From: Benzoatithermus flavus
GTDB taxonomy: Bacteria > Pseudomonadota > Alphaproteobacteria > Geminicoccales > Geminicoccaceae
Direction: 5' to 3'
Assembly: GCF_037908215.1 (NCBI RefSeq)
Contig: NZ_JBBLZC010000006.1
Coordinates: 124,001 to 188,000 of the forward strand
Length of the DNA stretch: 64,000 nucleotides
Under the pieces are notes generated by a model. That model was not told the origin of the DNA. It ran no database searches and saw only the letters and a list, made by a program, of their open reading frames with translations. This document shows positions 41,285 to 50,568 of the stretch, piece after piece. Within the stretch, counting starts at the first letter, position 1. Each line of letters opens with the position of its first letter. The translations under genes and the position numbers were made by a program.

Positions 41285-42553
41285 TCAAGCGGCTCGAGAC
41301 GGAGCGAGGCCGGCGCCGATGCGGCGCAGGACCTCGGCGGCGCCGGGCAGGCCGGTGTCGCGCAAGGCCCGCACCGGCAGGCTCACCACGCTGTCGGTAC
41401 GGTAGACGCTGCCGCTATGGTCGAGGCCCGGTGTCCCCACCGGGATGACGACCTCGACCGGCCGCGGCAGCGTGTTGCCGGGGCGGAGCAGGACGATCGT
41501 GGGCATGCCCGTGTCGGGCACGGGCTGGTCGCGCAGGCTCGAAAGCCACAGCAGCGCGTCGACCGCCCCGCTCGCGACGAGAGTGCCGGCATCCCAGCGC
41601 AGCGGGTCGTGATCGGGCACGCCCGCCATGAAGCCCGAGCGCAGGGGAACCCCGGTCTGCCAGGTGCAGACCTGGTTCACGCCGATGATGTCGTCCGGCC
41701 CGGCGAGAGGCAGGCCGGCACAGCGGCCCTTCACGTTCAGATCCTTGATGAGCGCTGCGAGCGTGCCGACGAGAAGATCCGGGCTCTCGCCCGGCAGCTC
41801 GCCCGCTGCCCAGACGATCACCGGGTAGCGCGCCGCTGTGAGCTTCTGCGCGAGTTCCGCGAGGGCGGCCACGGGAAGGGCGCCGATCGTCTGGACGCCG
41901 AGCCGCCTGCCGGCGAGAAGAGCGCGCAGCGCCAGAAGGGCTTGTGCCAGGTCATCGGCTGCGCAGGGGAGTGCCGTGATCCGGGCATCGAGATCCCGAG
42001 CCGGCTCGAGCCCATCCCCGAGATAGACGAGCTCGCGCCGAATCGGCCCGAACAGCGTCTCGCTCGGGGCGAGGCAGCGCTCGACGAAGCGCGGGGTCAC
42101 GTCGGCCGTATCGGTGCCGACGAAAAGGACGAGATCGGCGCGGTTCCTGACCTCGGCCAGGGTGGTCGTGACCCAGCCACCGTCCTGCATGGTGCGGATG
42201 TTGGCCATGAGGCCGCGCGAGCCGGCGTGGTCGACGATCCCGCCCGTGCGCTCGGCCAGAGTCAGGACGGCGCGCATCCCGGCCACGTCGGTGCCGAGCC
42301 CGGCGAACAGCGGCAGCCGCGCGCGCGCGAGGATGGCGGCCGCGCGTGCGACGGCCTCCTCGAGGCTCGCCGGCGCCCCCTCGATCAGCGGGCCGACGGC
42401 CTCCGGCACGTCGCGCGCGAACTCGCGCTCGGCGAGCGGGCAGGCCGGCCGCAGCAGGCGCAAGCGCTTGCCCTCGGGCTCGACCACGAGATCGTCGCAG
42501 GCGAGAGAGCAGAAGGGGCAGACCACATTCTCCATCGCCTGCGGCGTCGCCAT
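41285..42553 (-). CDS. fhcB: Formyltransferase/hydrolase complex subunit B (FhcB)
   Basis: 422 residues. A molybdopterin-fold homologue of formylmethanofuran dehydrogenase subunit B, beginning ENVVCPFCSLACDDLVVEPE with a Cys cluster. Later segments include LFAGLGTDVAGMRAVLTLAE, GSRGLMANIRTMQDGGW, and IGVNQVCTWQTGVP. In bacterial Fhc the subunit is structural and not a redox enzyme. ATG 42553 was chosen over the upstream 16-residue extension because GGAGG lies just before it. First gene of the operon; the 250 nt before it also carries the divergent nos promoter. Confidence 0.94.
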   Translation of the reverse strand: MATPQAMENVVCPFCSLACDDLVVEPEGKRLRLLRPACPLAEREFARDVPEAVGPLIEGAPASLEEAVARAAAILARARLPLFAGLGTDVAGMRAVLTLAERTGGIVDHAGSRGLMANIRTMQDGGWVTTTLAEVRNRADLVLFVGTDTADVTPRFVERCLAPSETLFGPIRRELVYLGDGLEPARDLDARITALPCAADDLAQALLALRALLAGRRLGVQTIGALPVAALAELAQKLTAARYPVIVWAAGELPGESPDLLVGTLAALIKDLNVKGRCAGLPLAGPDDIIGVNQVCTWQTGVPLRSGFMAGVPDHDPLRWDAGTLVASGAVDALLWLSSLRDQPVPDTGMPTIVLLRPGNTLPRPVEVVIPVGTPGLDHSGSVYRTDSVVSLPVRALRDTGLPGAAEVLRRIGAGLAPSRAA

Positions 42554-42737
42554 GACTCCGTGCCTCCCTGCCGATCCGATGCAGGGCGCGGAACCTAGCA
42601 ACAGGCGCAGCCTCGGGCAATCGGCCGCGCGCGGAAGCGTGCCCTGCTCGAAGGCATCGCTCGACCGCGACTAAAGATGTCTTACCTATACACCTTCTGC
42701 GACCGGCTGTCGCGGCCGGCACAAAGGCCACCCTCGT

Positions 42738-42751
42738 TTGATCTCGATCAA
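42738..42751 (+). promoter_or_regulatory. FNR/CRP-type operator of the nos operon
   Basis: TTGATCTCGATCAA is an exact TTGAT-N4-ATCAA consensus, centred about 62 nt upstream of the nosR start codon. This is the usual activator position for FNR, Dnr or NnrR, so anaerobic or NO-dependent induction is expected. It is also within 200 nt of the divergent fhcB start. Confidence 0.85.
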
Positions 42752-42806
42752 CCACCGCCAACCGGACAGCGCGCATTCTCGGTCGGGTCGCGGAGGTGGA
42801 GGAAGG

Positions 42807-45059
42807 ATGCGGCAGGGGCCGGTTCACTTTTGGCGAGGTGCTTGCCTGGTAGCGCTGCTCGTCTGGCTGCTCGCGGCGCTCGCACCGGTCGGTCACGCGT
42901 CGGCGGCCGATCTCGATCGGTTCCTGGGCCAGGTGCCGGCGGGCGAGGTCGTTCCCGGCGCCGATTCTTATGGGCCGATCCGCAGCGACCTTCCGATCGC
43001 GCCAGCGCTCGCCGGCGGAAAGCAGGTGGGCTGGGTGTTCCTGAACTCGGACTTTACCCCTTCCACCGGCTACTCGGGCAAGCCCATCAACATCCTGATC
43101 GGCCTCGATCAGGCGGCGAAGATCACCGGCGCCAGGCTCGTCAAGCACTACGAGCCGATCGTGCTCGTGGGCATTCCCGAGCAGCGCATCAAGGACGTGA
43201 TCGGCCGCTATGTCGGGCTCGACATGGTGAAGGAGGCCGCCGTCAACGGCGAGGGCCACAAGCTCGACATCGTCTCGGGTGCGACGGTGACCGTCATGGT
43301 CATCGACGACAGCATCGTGCGCGCGAGCCTCAAGGTGGCGCGCTCGCTGGGCCTGGGCGGGCTCGAGGCGCAGGTCGCGAGCAGCGGTCCCAAGCGCGTG
43401 ATCGACACCGACAAGGTCGAGACCAAGGACTGGCTGACCCTCCTGGGCGACGGCTCGGTGCGCCGGCTCACGCTCGACGTCGGCATGGTCAACGACGCCT
43501 TCGCCCGCTCGGGGGATCCCAAGGCGGCCGAGCGGCCCGAGCCGGGCGATCCGCAGGACACCTTCATCGACCTCTACGTGGCCGAGGTCTCGATTCCGAC
43601 CATCGGCAAGAGCCTTCTGGGCGAGGCGGAATACAACAACCGGCTCGCGAAGCTCGTGGCCGAAGGCCGGCAGGCGATCCTGGTGGCCGGGCGCGGCCGC
43701 TATAGCTGGAAGGGCTCGGGCTATGTCCGGGGCGGGCTGTTCGACCGCATCCAGCTCATCCAGGGCGATCACAGCGTGCGCTTCCACGATCGGGACCACG
43801 CCCGGCTGGGCGGCATCGCGGCCGCGGGTGCGCCCGAGCTCAAGGAAATCGGCCTGTTCGTCCTGCCCAAGGACGCGAGCTTCGACCCGGCCCAGCCCTG
43901 GCGGCTCCAGCTCCTCGTGCAGCGCGCGACCGGCGCCACCGAGAAAGCGTTCTTGAGCTACGACCTGAACTACGAGGCTCCTGCCGGGTACTTCAGGACC
44001 GTGGCGGTACCGGCGGCAGCGCCGGCGGCGCGCGAGACCGCGGCGGCAGCGCCGGTCGGCGAGGCGCAGATGACGGGTGCGTCCGGCAAGCTCTGGGAGC
44101 GCATCTGGCGCGACCGGCTGCCCGAGGTCGCGTTCCTGGGTGCCCTCCTCCTGGCGCTCACCGGCGCCTTCTTCTTCCAGAACCTCCTGGTCCGCCAGGA
44201 GCGGCTGGTGCAGCGGTTCCGCACGGGCTTCCTCGTCGTCGTCCTGGTCTGGCTCGGCTGGTACGCGAACGCGCAGCTCTCGGTCGTGAACGTCATGACC
44301 TTCAGCAACGCGCTCCTGAACGGGTTCAGTTGGGACTACTTCCTGATGGACCCCTTGGTCTTCACGCTCTGGTTCGCGGTGGCGGCCGCCCTGATCTTCT
44401 GGGGTCGCGGCGCCTATTGCGGCTGGCTCTGCCCGTTCGGGGCGTTGCAGGAGCTGACCAACAGGCTCGCCAAGCGCCTGAAGGTGCCGCAGTGGCAAGT
44501 GCCCTGGGGCCTGCACGAGCGGCTGTGGCCGATCAAGTACATCATCTTTCTGGTCCTGTTCGGCATCTCGCTCTACTCGCTCGACACCGCCGAGCGCCTC
44601 GCCGAGATCGAGCCGTTCAAGACCGCGATCATCCTCAAGTTCGTCCGTGCCTGGCCGTTCGTGCTGTTCGCAGGCGCCCTGCTCGTCGCCGGCCTGTTCG
44701 TCGAGCGCTTCTACTGCCGCTATCTGTGCCCCTTGGGTGCGGCGCTCGCGATCCCGGCGCGCTTACGGACCTTCGACTGGCTGAAGCGCTATCGCGAGTG
44801 CGGCAATCCCTGCCAGCGCTGCAGCAACGAGTGCATGGTGCAGGCGATCCATCCCGAGGGGCACATCAACCCCAACGAGTGCCTCTACTGCCTGCACTGC
44901 CAGGTTCTCTACGTCAGCGACACGAAATGCCCGGTCTGCATCCAGAAGCGGCTGAAGAAGGAGCGCCGCAAGGCGGTGCTCGGCGACGGCCCGGCGCGGC
45001 CCGTGCTGCCGAAGCCCAAGCCCGCGGCCCCGAAGCCCGAGCCGGCACCGGCGGAATGA
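42807..45059 (+). CDS. nosR: Nitrous oxide reductase expression/electron-transfer regulator NosR
   Basis: 750 residues. A signal anchor is followed by a periplasmic FMN-binding domain (covalent-flavin motif DIVSGATVTVMV), several transmembrane helices, and polyferredoxin-like cytoplasmic sites: CGWLCPFGALQE, CRYLCPLGAAL, then CGNPCQRCSNEC and CLYCLHC for Fe-S clusters. The C-terminus is Pro/Lys/Ala-rich. It passes electrons toward NosZ and supports nos expression. ATG 42807 has GGAGGTGGAGGAAGG upstream; the longer TTG frame begins inside the FNR box. Confidence 0.95.
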   Translation: MRQGPVHFWRGACLVALLVWLLAALAPVGHASAADLDRFLGQVPAGEVVPGADSYGPIRSDLPIAPALAGGKQVGWVFLNSDFTPSTGYSGKPINILIGLDQAAKITGARLVKHYEPIVLVGIPEQRIKDVIGRYVGLDMVKEAAVNGEGHKLDIVSGATVTVMVIDDSIVRASLKVARSLGLGGLEAQVASSGPKRVIDTDKVETKDWLTLLGDGSVRRLTLDVGMVNDAFARSGDPKAAERPEPGDPQDTFIDLYVAEVSIPTIGKSLLGEAEYNNRLAKLVAEGRQAILVAGRGRYSWKGSGYVRGGLFDRIQLIQGDHSVRFHDRDHARLGGIAAAGAPELKEIGLFVLPKDASFDPAQPWRLQLLVQRATGATEKAFLSYDLNYEAPAGYFRTVAVPAAAPAARETAAAAPVGEAQMTGASGKLWERIWRDRLPEVAFLGALLLALTGAFFFQNLLVRQERLVQRFRTGFLVVVLVWLGWYANAQLSVVNVMTFSNALLNGFSWDYFLMDPLVFTLWFAVAAALIFWGRGAYCGWLCPFGALQELTNRLAKRLKVPQWQVPWGLHERLWPIKYIIFLVLFGISLYSLDTAERLAEIEPFKTAIILKFVRAWPFVLFAGALLVAGLFVERFYCRYLCPLGAALAIPARLRTFDWLKRYRECGNPCQRCSNECMVQAIHPEGHINPNECLYCLHCQVLYVSDTKCPVCIQKRLKKERRKAVLGDGPARPVLPKPKPAAPKPEPAPAE

Positions 45060-45096
45060 GTTTCGATCCGAGAAGCCCCAGAGGGGAGCCAACGAG

Positions 45097-47025
45097 ATGA
45101 GCACGAAGGACGATAGCTTGAAGGTGAGCCGCCGCGGCATGATCGGCGGTGCCGGCAAGGCGGCGCTCCTGGCCGGCGCCGGCGCCGCCACGGGTGGGGC
45201 CGCCGGCCTCGCGGTGTTCGGCGGCATGGGCGGCCAGGCGCTGGCCGCGCAGGGCAAGGCCCGGAACGAGGTCGCCCCCGGCGAGCTCGACGAGTATTAC
45301 GGCTTCTGGTCGGGCGGCCACAGCGGCGAGATCCGCATCATGGGCATCCCCTCGATGCGCGAGCTCATGCGCATCCCGGTCTTCAACCGCTGCTCGGCCA
45401 CGGGCTGGGGCCAGACCAACGAGAGCCGCAAGATCCTGACCCAGGATCTGACGCCCGAGACCAGGAAGTTCCTGGAGAAGCGGGGCGGCGTCTACCTCAA
45501 CGGCGATGCGCACCACCCGCGCATGACCTACACCGAGGGCACCTACGACGGCCGCTACATCCTGATCCAGGACAAGGCCAACACGCGGCTCGCCCGCATC
45601 CGCTGCGACATCATGCGCGCCGACAGGATCATCGAGATCCCGAACGCGCACGACATCCACGGCATGCGGCTGCAAAAGTACCCGCGCACGGGCTACGCCT
45701 TCTGCAACGGCGAGCACGAGGCGCCGTTGCCCAACGACGGCAAGGTCCTGGACAACCCCTCGAAGTACGTGTCGATCTTCAGCGCGGTCGACGTCGACAC
45801 AATGAAGGTCGCCTGGCAGGTGATCGTCGACGGCAACCTCGACAACAACGACACCGACTACCAGGGCCGCTACGTCTTCTCGACCTGTTACAACTCCGAG
45901 ATGGGCATGAATCTTGCGGAGATGACGGCGAAGGAGCAGGACTGGGTCGTCATCTTCAACATCAAGCGCATCGAGGAAGGCGTCAAGAAGGGCGACTTCA
46001 AGGAGATCAACGGCATCCCCGTCCTCGACGGCCGCCACGGCTCGCCCTACACGGCCTACGTCCCGGTCTCGAACAGCCCGCACGGCTGCAACGCCGCCCC
46101 CGACGGCCGCCACGTCTGCATCAACGGCAAGCTGTCGCCGACCGTGTCGGTGATCGACGTCGAACTGGTGGCGCCGATCTTCGAGAAGGGCGCCGATCCG
46201 CGCTCGTGCATCGTCGCCGAGCCGCAGCTCGGCCTCGGGCCGCTCCACACCGCCTACGACGGCCGCGGCAACGCCTACACGACGCTGTTCCTGGACAGCC
46301 AGATCGTGAAGTGGGACATCGAGAAGGCGAAGCGGGCGTTCAAGGGCGAGAAGGTCGATCCGATCATCCAGAAGCTCGACGTCCACTATCAGCCCGGCCA
46401 CAACCACACCACCATGGGCGAGACCAAGGAAGCCGACGGCAAGTGGCTGATCTCGCTCAACAAGTTCTCGAAGGACCGCTTCCTCAACACCGGGCCCCTG
46501 AAGCCCGAGTGCGACCAGCTCATCGACATCTCGGGCGACGAGATGAAGATCGTGCACGACGGCCCGACCTTCGCCGAGCCGCACGACGCGCTCCTCGTCC
46601 ACCGCTCGAAGCTCAACCCGAAGAGCGTCTATGATCGCGCCGACCCGATGTGGGAGGACGCGCGCAAGCAGGCCGAGGCCGACGGGGTCGACCTCGACTG
46701 GGGCGAGAACGTGATCCGTGACGGCAACAAGGTCCGGGTCTACATGCACTCCGTGGCGCCCAAGTTCTCGCTCGAGAAGTTCGAGGTCGAGGAGGGCGAC
46801 GAGGTCACGATCTACATCACCAACATGGACGACGTGGAGGACCTCACCCACGGCTTCACACTCTCCAACTACGGCATCGCCATGGAGATCGCCCCGCAGG
46901 CCACCGCTTCCGTGACCTTCACGGCCGACCGGCCGGGCGTGCACTGGTACTACTGCCAGTGGTTCTGCCATGCGCTCCACATGGAGATGCGCGGCCGGAT
47001 GCTGGTGAAGCCGAAGAGCGTGTGA
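45097..47025 (+). CDS. nosZ: Nitrous oxide reductase NosZ (clade I, Tat-exported)
   Basis: 642 residues. The twin-arginine leader SRRGMIGGAGKAALLAG marks clade I. An N-terminal seven-blade propeller carries the CuZ histidines (NAHDIHGMR, NGEHEAP, SNSPHGCN, GHNHTTMG). The C-terminal cupredoxin domain has the CuA site with C620, C624, H628 and M631 (YYCQWFCHALHMEM). It reduces N2O to N2 in the periplasm. The stop overlaps the nosD start (TGATG). Confidence 0.97.
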   Translation: MSTKDDSLKVSRRGMIGGAGKAALLAGAGAATGGAAGLAVFGGMGGQALAAQGKARNEVAPGELDEYYGFWSGGHSGEIRIMGIPSMRELMRIPVFNRCSATGWGQTNESRKILTQDLTPETRKFLEKRGGVYLNGDAHHPRMTYTEGTYDGRYILIQDKANTRLARIRCDIMRADRIIEIPNAHDIHGMRLQKYPRTGYAFCNGEHEAPLPNDGKVLDNPSKYVSIFSAVDVDTMKVAWQVIVDGNLDNNDTDYQGRYVFSTCYNSEMGMNLAEMTAKEQDWVVIFNIKRIEEGVKKGDFKEINGIPVLDGRHGSPYTAYVPVSNSPHGCNAAPDGRHVCINGKLSPTVSVIDVELVAPIFEKGADPRSCIVAEPQLGLGPLHTAYDGRGNAYTTLFLDSQIVKWDIEKAKRAFKGEKVDPIIQKLDVHYQPGHNHTTMGETKEADGKWLISLNKFSKDRFLNTGPLKPECDQLIDISGDEMKIVHDGPTFAEPHDALLVHRSKLNPKSVYDRADPMWEDARKQAEADGVDLDWGENVIRDGNKVRVYMHSVAPKFSLEKFEVEEGDEVTIYITNMDDVEDLTHGFTLSNYGIAMEIAPQATASVTFTADRPGVHWYYCQWFCHALHMEMRGRMLVKPKSV

Positions 47026-48302
47026 TGACGACGAGGCGCAGCCATCTCGCCCTGGTTTCGGCAGCGCTGATCGCCGCGCTGCCGGGCCTGGCCCGTGCCG
47101 CCACCGTCGAGGTGCCGGCGGGTGGGCTCGCGACGGCACTCGCCGCCGCGGCTCCGGGCGACGTGCTGCGCCTCCTGCCGGGCGAGCACGCAGGGCCGGT
47201 CACGATCGACCGGCCGCTCACCCTCGAAGGGGCCAAGGGTGCGGTCGTCCGCGGCGACGGCAAAGGCGTCGTCGTCACGGTGACCGCCCCCGACGTCATC
47301 TTGCGCGGGCTCGAGATCACGGGCTCGGGGCTCGATCTCGAGCGCATGGATGCGGGGGTCCGGCTCGAGAAGAGCGCCGTCCGCGCGCGCGTCGAAGGCA
47401 ACCGCATCGTCGACAACCTGATCGGGGTGCACGTCAACGGTGCTCCCGATTCGGCCGTGCGCGACAACCTGATCGAGGGCCGTCGCGATCGGCGCGTCAA
47501 CGAGCGCGGCAACGGCGTGTGGCTGTGGAATGCGCCGGGTGCGGTGGTCGAGCGCAACGAGATCGCGTTCGGCCGCGATGGCATCTTCGTGACCACGAGC
47601 CGCAAGAACGCGTTCCGCGACAACCTCATGCACGACGTGCGCTTCGCCGTGCACTACATGTACACGAACGACAGCGAGGTCAGCGGCAACCGCTCGATCA
47701 GGAACGATCTCGGTTACGCCCTGATGTTCTCGAGCCGGCTCAAGGTCCTGAGCAATCTCTCCGACGGTGACCGCGAGCACGGCATCCTGCTCAACTACGC
47801 CAACGATTCGCTCGTTCAGGGCAACGTCGTCCGCGACGGCGGCGAGAAGTGCGTCTTCATCTACGATGCCAACAAGAACCGCATCCTGGAGAACCGGTTC
47901 GAGGGCTGTGGCATCGGCGTGCACTTCACCGCCGGCTCCGAGCGCAACGTCATCAGCGGCAACGCCTTCATCGGCAACCGCACGCAGGTGAAGTATGTCG
48001 GCACGCGCTGGCTCGACTGGTCCTATCAGGGCCGGGGCAATTACTGGTCCGACAATCCCGCCTTCGACCTCGACGGCGACGGCATCGCCGACACACCCTA
48101 TCGCCCAAACGACCTCGTCGATCAGATCCTGTGGACCCAGCCTTTGGCCAAGCTTCTCCTGAACAGCCCGGCGGTGCAGCTCCTGCGCTGGGCGCAGTCG
48201 CAGTTCCCGGCGCTCTATCCGGGCGGTGTCGTGGACACGAAGCCCCTGATGCGCCCGGTCGACACGGCGCTGGCCGTGGCGACGGCGGAGAGAGCACGAT
48301 GA
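47025..48302 (+). CDS. nosD: NosD periplasmic copper-site maturation protein
   Basis: 425 residues with a signal peptide and right-handed beta-helix (CASH/parallel beta-helix) repeats: LEGAKGAVVRGDGKGVVV, RVEGNRIVDNLIGVHVNGAP, and YTNDSEVSGNRSI. With NosF and NosY it assembles the CuZ cluster of NosZ. Coupled to nosZ and overlapping nosF by 4 nt. Confidence 0.95.
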   Translation: MTTRRSHLALVSAALIAALPGLARAATVEVPAGGLATALAAAAPGDVLRLLPGEHAGPVTIDRPLTLEGAKGAVVRGDGKGVVVTVTAPDVILRGLEITGSGLDLERMDAGVRLEKSAVRARVEGNRIVDNLIGVHVNGAPDSAVRDNLIEGRRDRRVNERGNGVWLWNAPGAVVERNEIAFGRDGIFVTTSRKNAFRDNLMHDVRFAVHYMYTNDSEVSGNRSIRNDLGYALMFSSRLKVLSNLSDGDREHGILLNYANDSLVQGNVVRDGGEKCVFIYDANKNRILENRFEGCGIGVHFTAGSERNVISGNAFIGNRTQVKYVGTRWLDWSYQGRGNYWSDNPAFDLDGDGIADTPYRPNDLVDQILWTQPLAKLLLNSPAVQLLRWAQSQFPALYPGGVVDTKPLMRPVDTALAVATAERAR

Positions 48303-49198
48303 CCGATCCGATCCTGCGCGTCGATGCGGTTCAGAAGGCCTACGGCAGCCACAAGGCGATCGACGGCGTCTCGATCACCGTGACGGCCGGCGAGCGCGTG
48401 GCGCTCCTCGGGCACAACGGGGCCGGCAAGACCACGCTCATGAAGATGATCCTGGGCCTCACCCAACCCACGGCCGGCCGGATCGAGGTGCTGGGCCACG
48501 CGCCCGGCTCTTCCGTTGCCCGCCGCAAGGTGGCGTGGCTGCCGGAGCACGTCGTCTTCAACCGCTCGCTCACCGCGGCCGAGCTCATGGCGACCTTCGC
48601 GCGCCTCAAGGGCGCACCGGTGCGCAGCAATCTCGATCTCCTGGCACGCGTCGGGCTCAAGGATGCCGTCCACAAGCGGGTCGGCACCTTCAGCAAGGGC
48701 ATGCGGCAGCGGCTCGGCCTGGCGCAGGCCCTGATCGGCGAGCCCGAGCTGCTGCTGCTCGACGAGCCCACGACCGGCCTCGATCCGGTCTCGCGCCAGT
48801 CCTTCTACGACATCGTCGAGGAGCTGGCCGGGCGCGGTGTCGCCGTCCTCCTCTCCTCGCACGTGCTGACCGAGCTCGAGGCCCGCACCGATCGGGTGAT
48901 CATCATGCGGGCGGGAAAGCTCGTCGCGAGCGATCGCCTCGCCGAGCTGCGTGGGCAGGTGGGCCTGCCGGTGCGCATCCGCCTCGCCGTGCGGCCCGAG
49001 GCTGCGAGCTCGGTGGCCGAACAGCTCGGCGGCGAGCGGGTGAACGGCCATCGCGTCGAGCTGCTCTGCCGGCCCGAGGAGAAGATGGCGCTCTTGAGCC
49101 GGATCACGGGCTTCGGGCGGATGGTCGAGGACGTCGAGATCAGCCCGCCGACGCTCGAGGAGATCTATCGCCGTCTGGGCGGGGAGAGGCCGCAATGA
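48299..49198 (+). CDS. nosF: NosF ABC transporter ATP-binding protein
   Basis: 299 residues. Walker A GHNGAGKTT, signature FSKGMRQRLGLAQAL, Walker B LLLLDEPTTGLDP. It is the ATPase of the NosDFY system that supports CuZ assembly. ATGA overlaps on both sides couple it to nosD and nosY. Confidence 0.95.
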   Translation: MTDPILRVDAVQKAYGSHKAIDGVSITVTAGERVALLGHNGAGKTTLMKMILGLTQPTAGRIEVLGHAPGSSVARRKVAWLPEHVVFNRSLTAAELMATFARLKGAPVRSNLDLLARVGLKDAVHKRVGTFSKGMRQRLGLAQALIGEPELLLLDEPTTGLDPVSRQSFYDIVEELAGRGVAVLLSSHVLTELEARTDRVIIMRAGKLVASDRLAELRGQVGLPVRIRLAVRPEAASSVAEQLGGERVNGHRVELLCRPEEKMALLSRITGFGRMVEDVEISPPTLEEIYRRLGGERPQ

Positions 49199-50022
49199 AG
49201 CCCGTTCTCGTGATGGCCTTCGCCGAGCTGCGCGTAGGCCTGCGCAACCGCTGGGTCGCGGTCGCAGTGGGCCTGCTCGGCACGCTCGCCCTGATCCTGG
49301 CGTCGGTCGGGAGCGCGCCCGTCGGCACGCTCGGTGTCGACCGGCTCGCGCTCACGGTCGTGAGCCTGTCCAGCCTCTCGGTCTATCTCCTGCCGCTGAT
49401 CGCCCTTCTCCTCGCTTACGACACGATCGTGGGCGAGCTCGACCGCGGCACGCTGCATCTGGTCCTCACCTATCCCTTGAGCCGCAGCCAGCTCATTGCC
49501 GGCAAGTTCCTGGGCCATCTCCTGGTCCTCGTGCTCGCGACCGTCTCGGGCTACGGACTCGCCGGTGGTGTGGTCGGCTGGCTCGCCGGTGCCGACGCCG
49601 ACGGCATCGCCGCTTTCCTTCGCCTGATCGGCTCCTCGATCCTCCTGGGAGCCGCCTTCCTGGCGCTGGGCTATCTCGTGAGCGCGCTCTCGCACGAGAG
49701 CGGCACGGCGGCGGGCCTTGCGGTTGCGGTCTGGCTCCTGTTCGTCCTGGTCTACGATCTCGGCCTCTTGGGCGCTCTCGTCGCCGCCGGAGAGGGCGAG
49801 GGGATCAGGACCGTCTTCCCCTTCCTCCTGCTCGCCAACCCGGCCGACAGCTACCGGCTCCTCAACCTCACCGGCCTTCAGGGTGTCGAGATGCTGGCCG
49901 GCATGGGCGGGATCGCGAAGAACCTGCAATTCTCCGCCGCCGTGCCGCTCCTCGTGCTCGCGGCCTGGATCCTGGGCCCGCTCACGCTCGCCGGCTGGTG
50001 TTTCTCGAGGCGTGAACTATGA
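49195..50022 (+). CDS. nosY: NosY ABC transporter permease
   Basis: 275 residues with about six membrane helices of the ABC-2 type (FAELRVGLRNRWVAVAVGLLG, LIALLLAYDTIVGELDRGTLHL). The TYPLSRSQLIAGKFLGH segment is typical of NosY. It forms the membrane part of NosDFY and overlaps nosL by 4 nt. Confidence 0.94.
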   Translation: MKPVLVMAFAELRVGLRNRWVAVAVGLLGTLALILASVGSAPVGTLGVDRLALTVVSLSSLSVYLLPLIALLLAYDTIVGELDRGTLHLVLTYPLSRSQLIAGKFLGHLLVLVLATVSGYGLAGGVVGWLAGADADGIAAFLRLIGSSILLGAAFLALGYLVSALSHESGTAAGLAVAVWLLFVLVYDLGLLGALVAAGEGEGIRTVFPFLLLANPADSYRLLNLTGLQGVEMLAGMGGIAKNLQFSAAVPLLVLAAWILGPLTLAGWCFSRREL

Positions 50023-50552
50023 GCTTTCTGCGCACCTGCCTCCTCGGTCTCGCCATGGCCGCGAGCCTCGCCGCCTGCGGCGAGCAGGAGGCCAAGGCCC
50101 CGCCACCGCCGGCACGGATGACGGCGGAGGCGGTAGGTTACTATTGCCAGATGTACGTCCTCGAGCATGAAGGTCCGAAAGCGCAGATCCACCTGGAATC
50201 ACAGGCCGCCCCGGTCTGGTTCAGCCAGGTCAGGGATGCCGTGGCCTATATGCGCCGCCCCGACGAGCCGCGCGACATCGTGGCGGTCTATGTCAGCGAC
50301 ATGGGCCGAGCGCCGAGCTGGGGCGCTCCCGGCGAGGACAACTGGATCGACGCCAAGGCTGCGGTCTATGTGATCGAGAGCCGGGCCGTCGGTGCGATGG
50401 GGGCACCCGAGGCCGTGCCGTTCGGCGAGCGCGCGGCGGCCGAGCGCTTCGTCGAGGAGCGGGGTGGTCGGATCGTGGCGCTCGCCGAGATTCCGGACGG
50501 CTATGTGCTCGGCAGCCCGGCCGAGCTCGTCGCGACCGAGCACGCGCACTGA
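50019..50552 (+). CDS. nosL: NosL copper-chaperone lipoprotein
   Basis: 177 residues. The lipobox SLAAC places the lipidated Cys at residue 20. The copper-binding motif is YYCQMYVLEHEGPKAQI, with Cys and Met ligands. NosL delivers copper to the NosDFY/NosZ maturation system. The C-terminal AERFVEERGGRIVALAEIPD is the usual NosL end. Confidence 0.94.
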   Translation: MSFLRTCLLGLAMAASLAACGEQEAKAPPPPARMTAEAVGYYCQMYVLEHEGPKAQIHLESQAAPVWFSQVRDAVAYMRRPDEPRDIVAVYVSDMGRAPSWGAPGEDNWIDAKAAVYVIESRAVGAMGAPEAVPFGERAAAERFVEERGGRIVALAEIPDGYVLGSPAELVATEHAH

Positions 50553-50568
50553 GCAGGGGGATCCTACC

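Noticed and set aside
41952..44516. Long minus-strand frame spanning fhcB and nosR
   Set aside because: It crosses two well-supported genes and reads as Arg/Asp/Gly/Val-rich shadow sequence.
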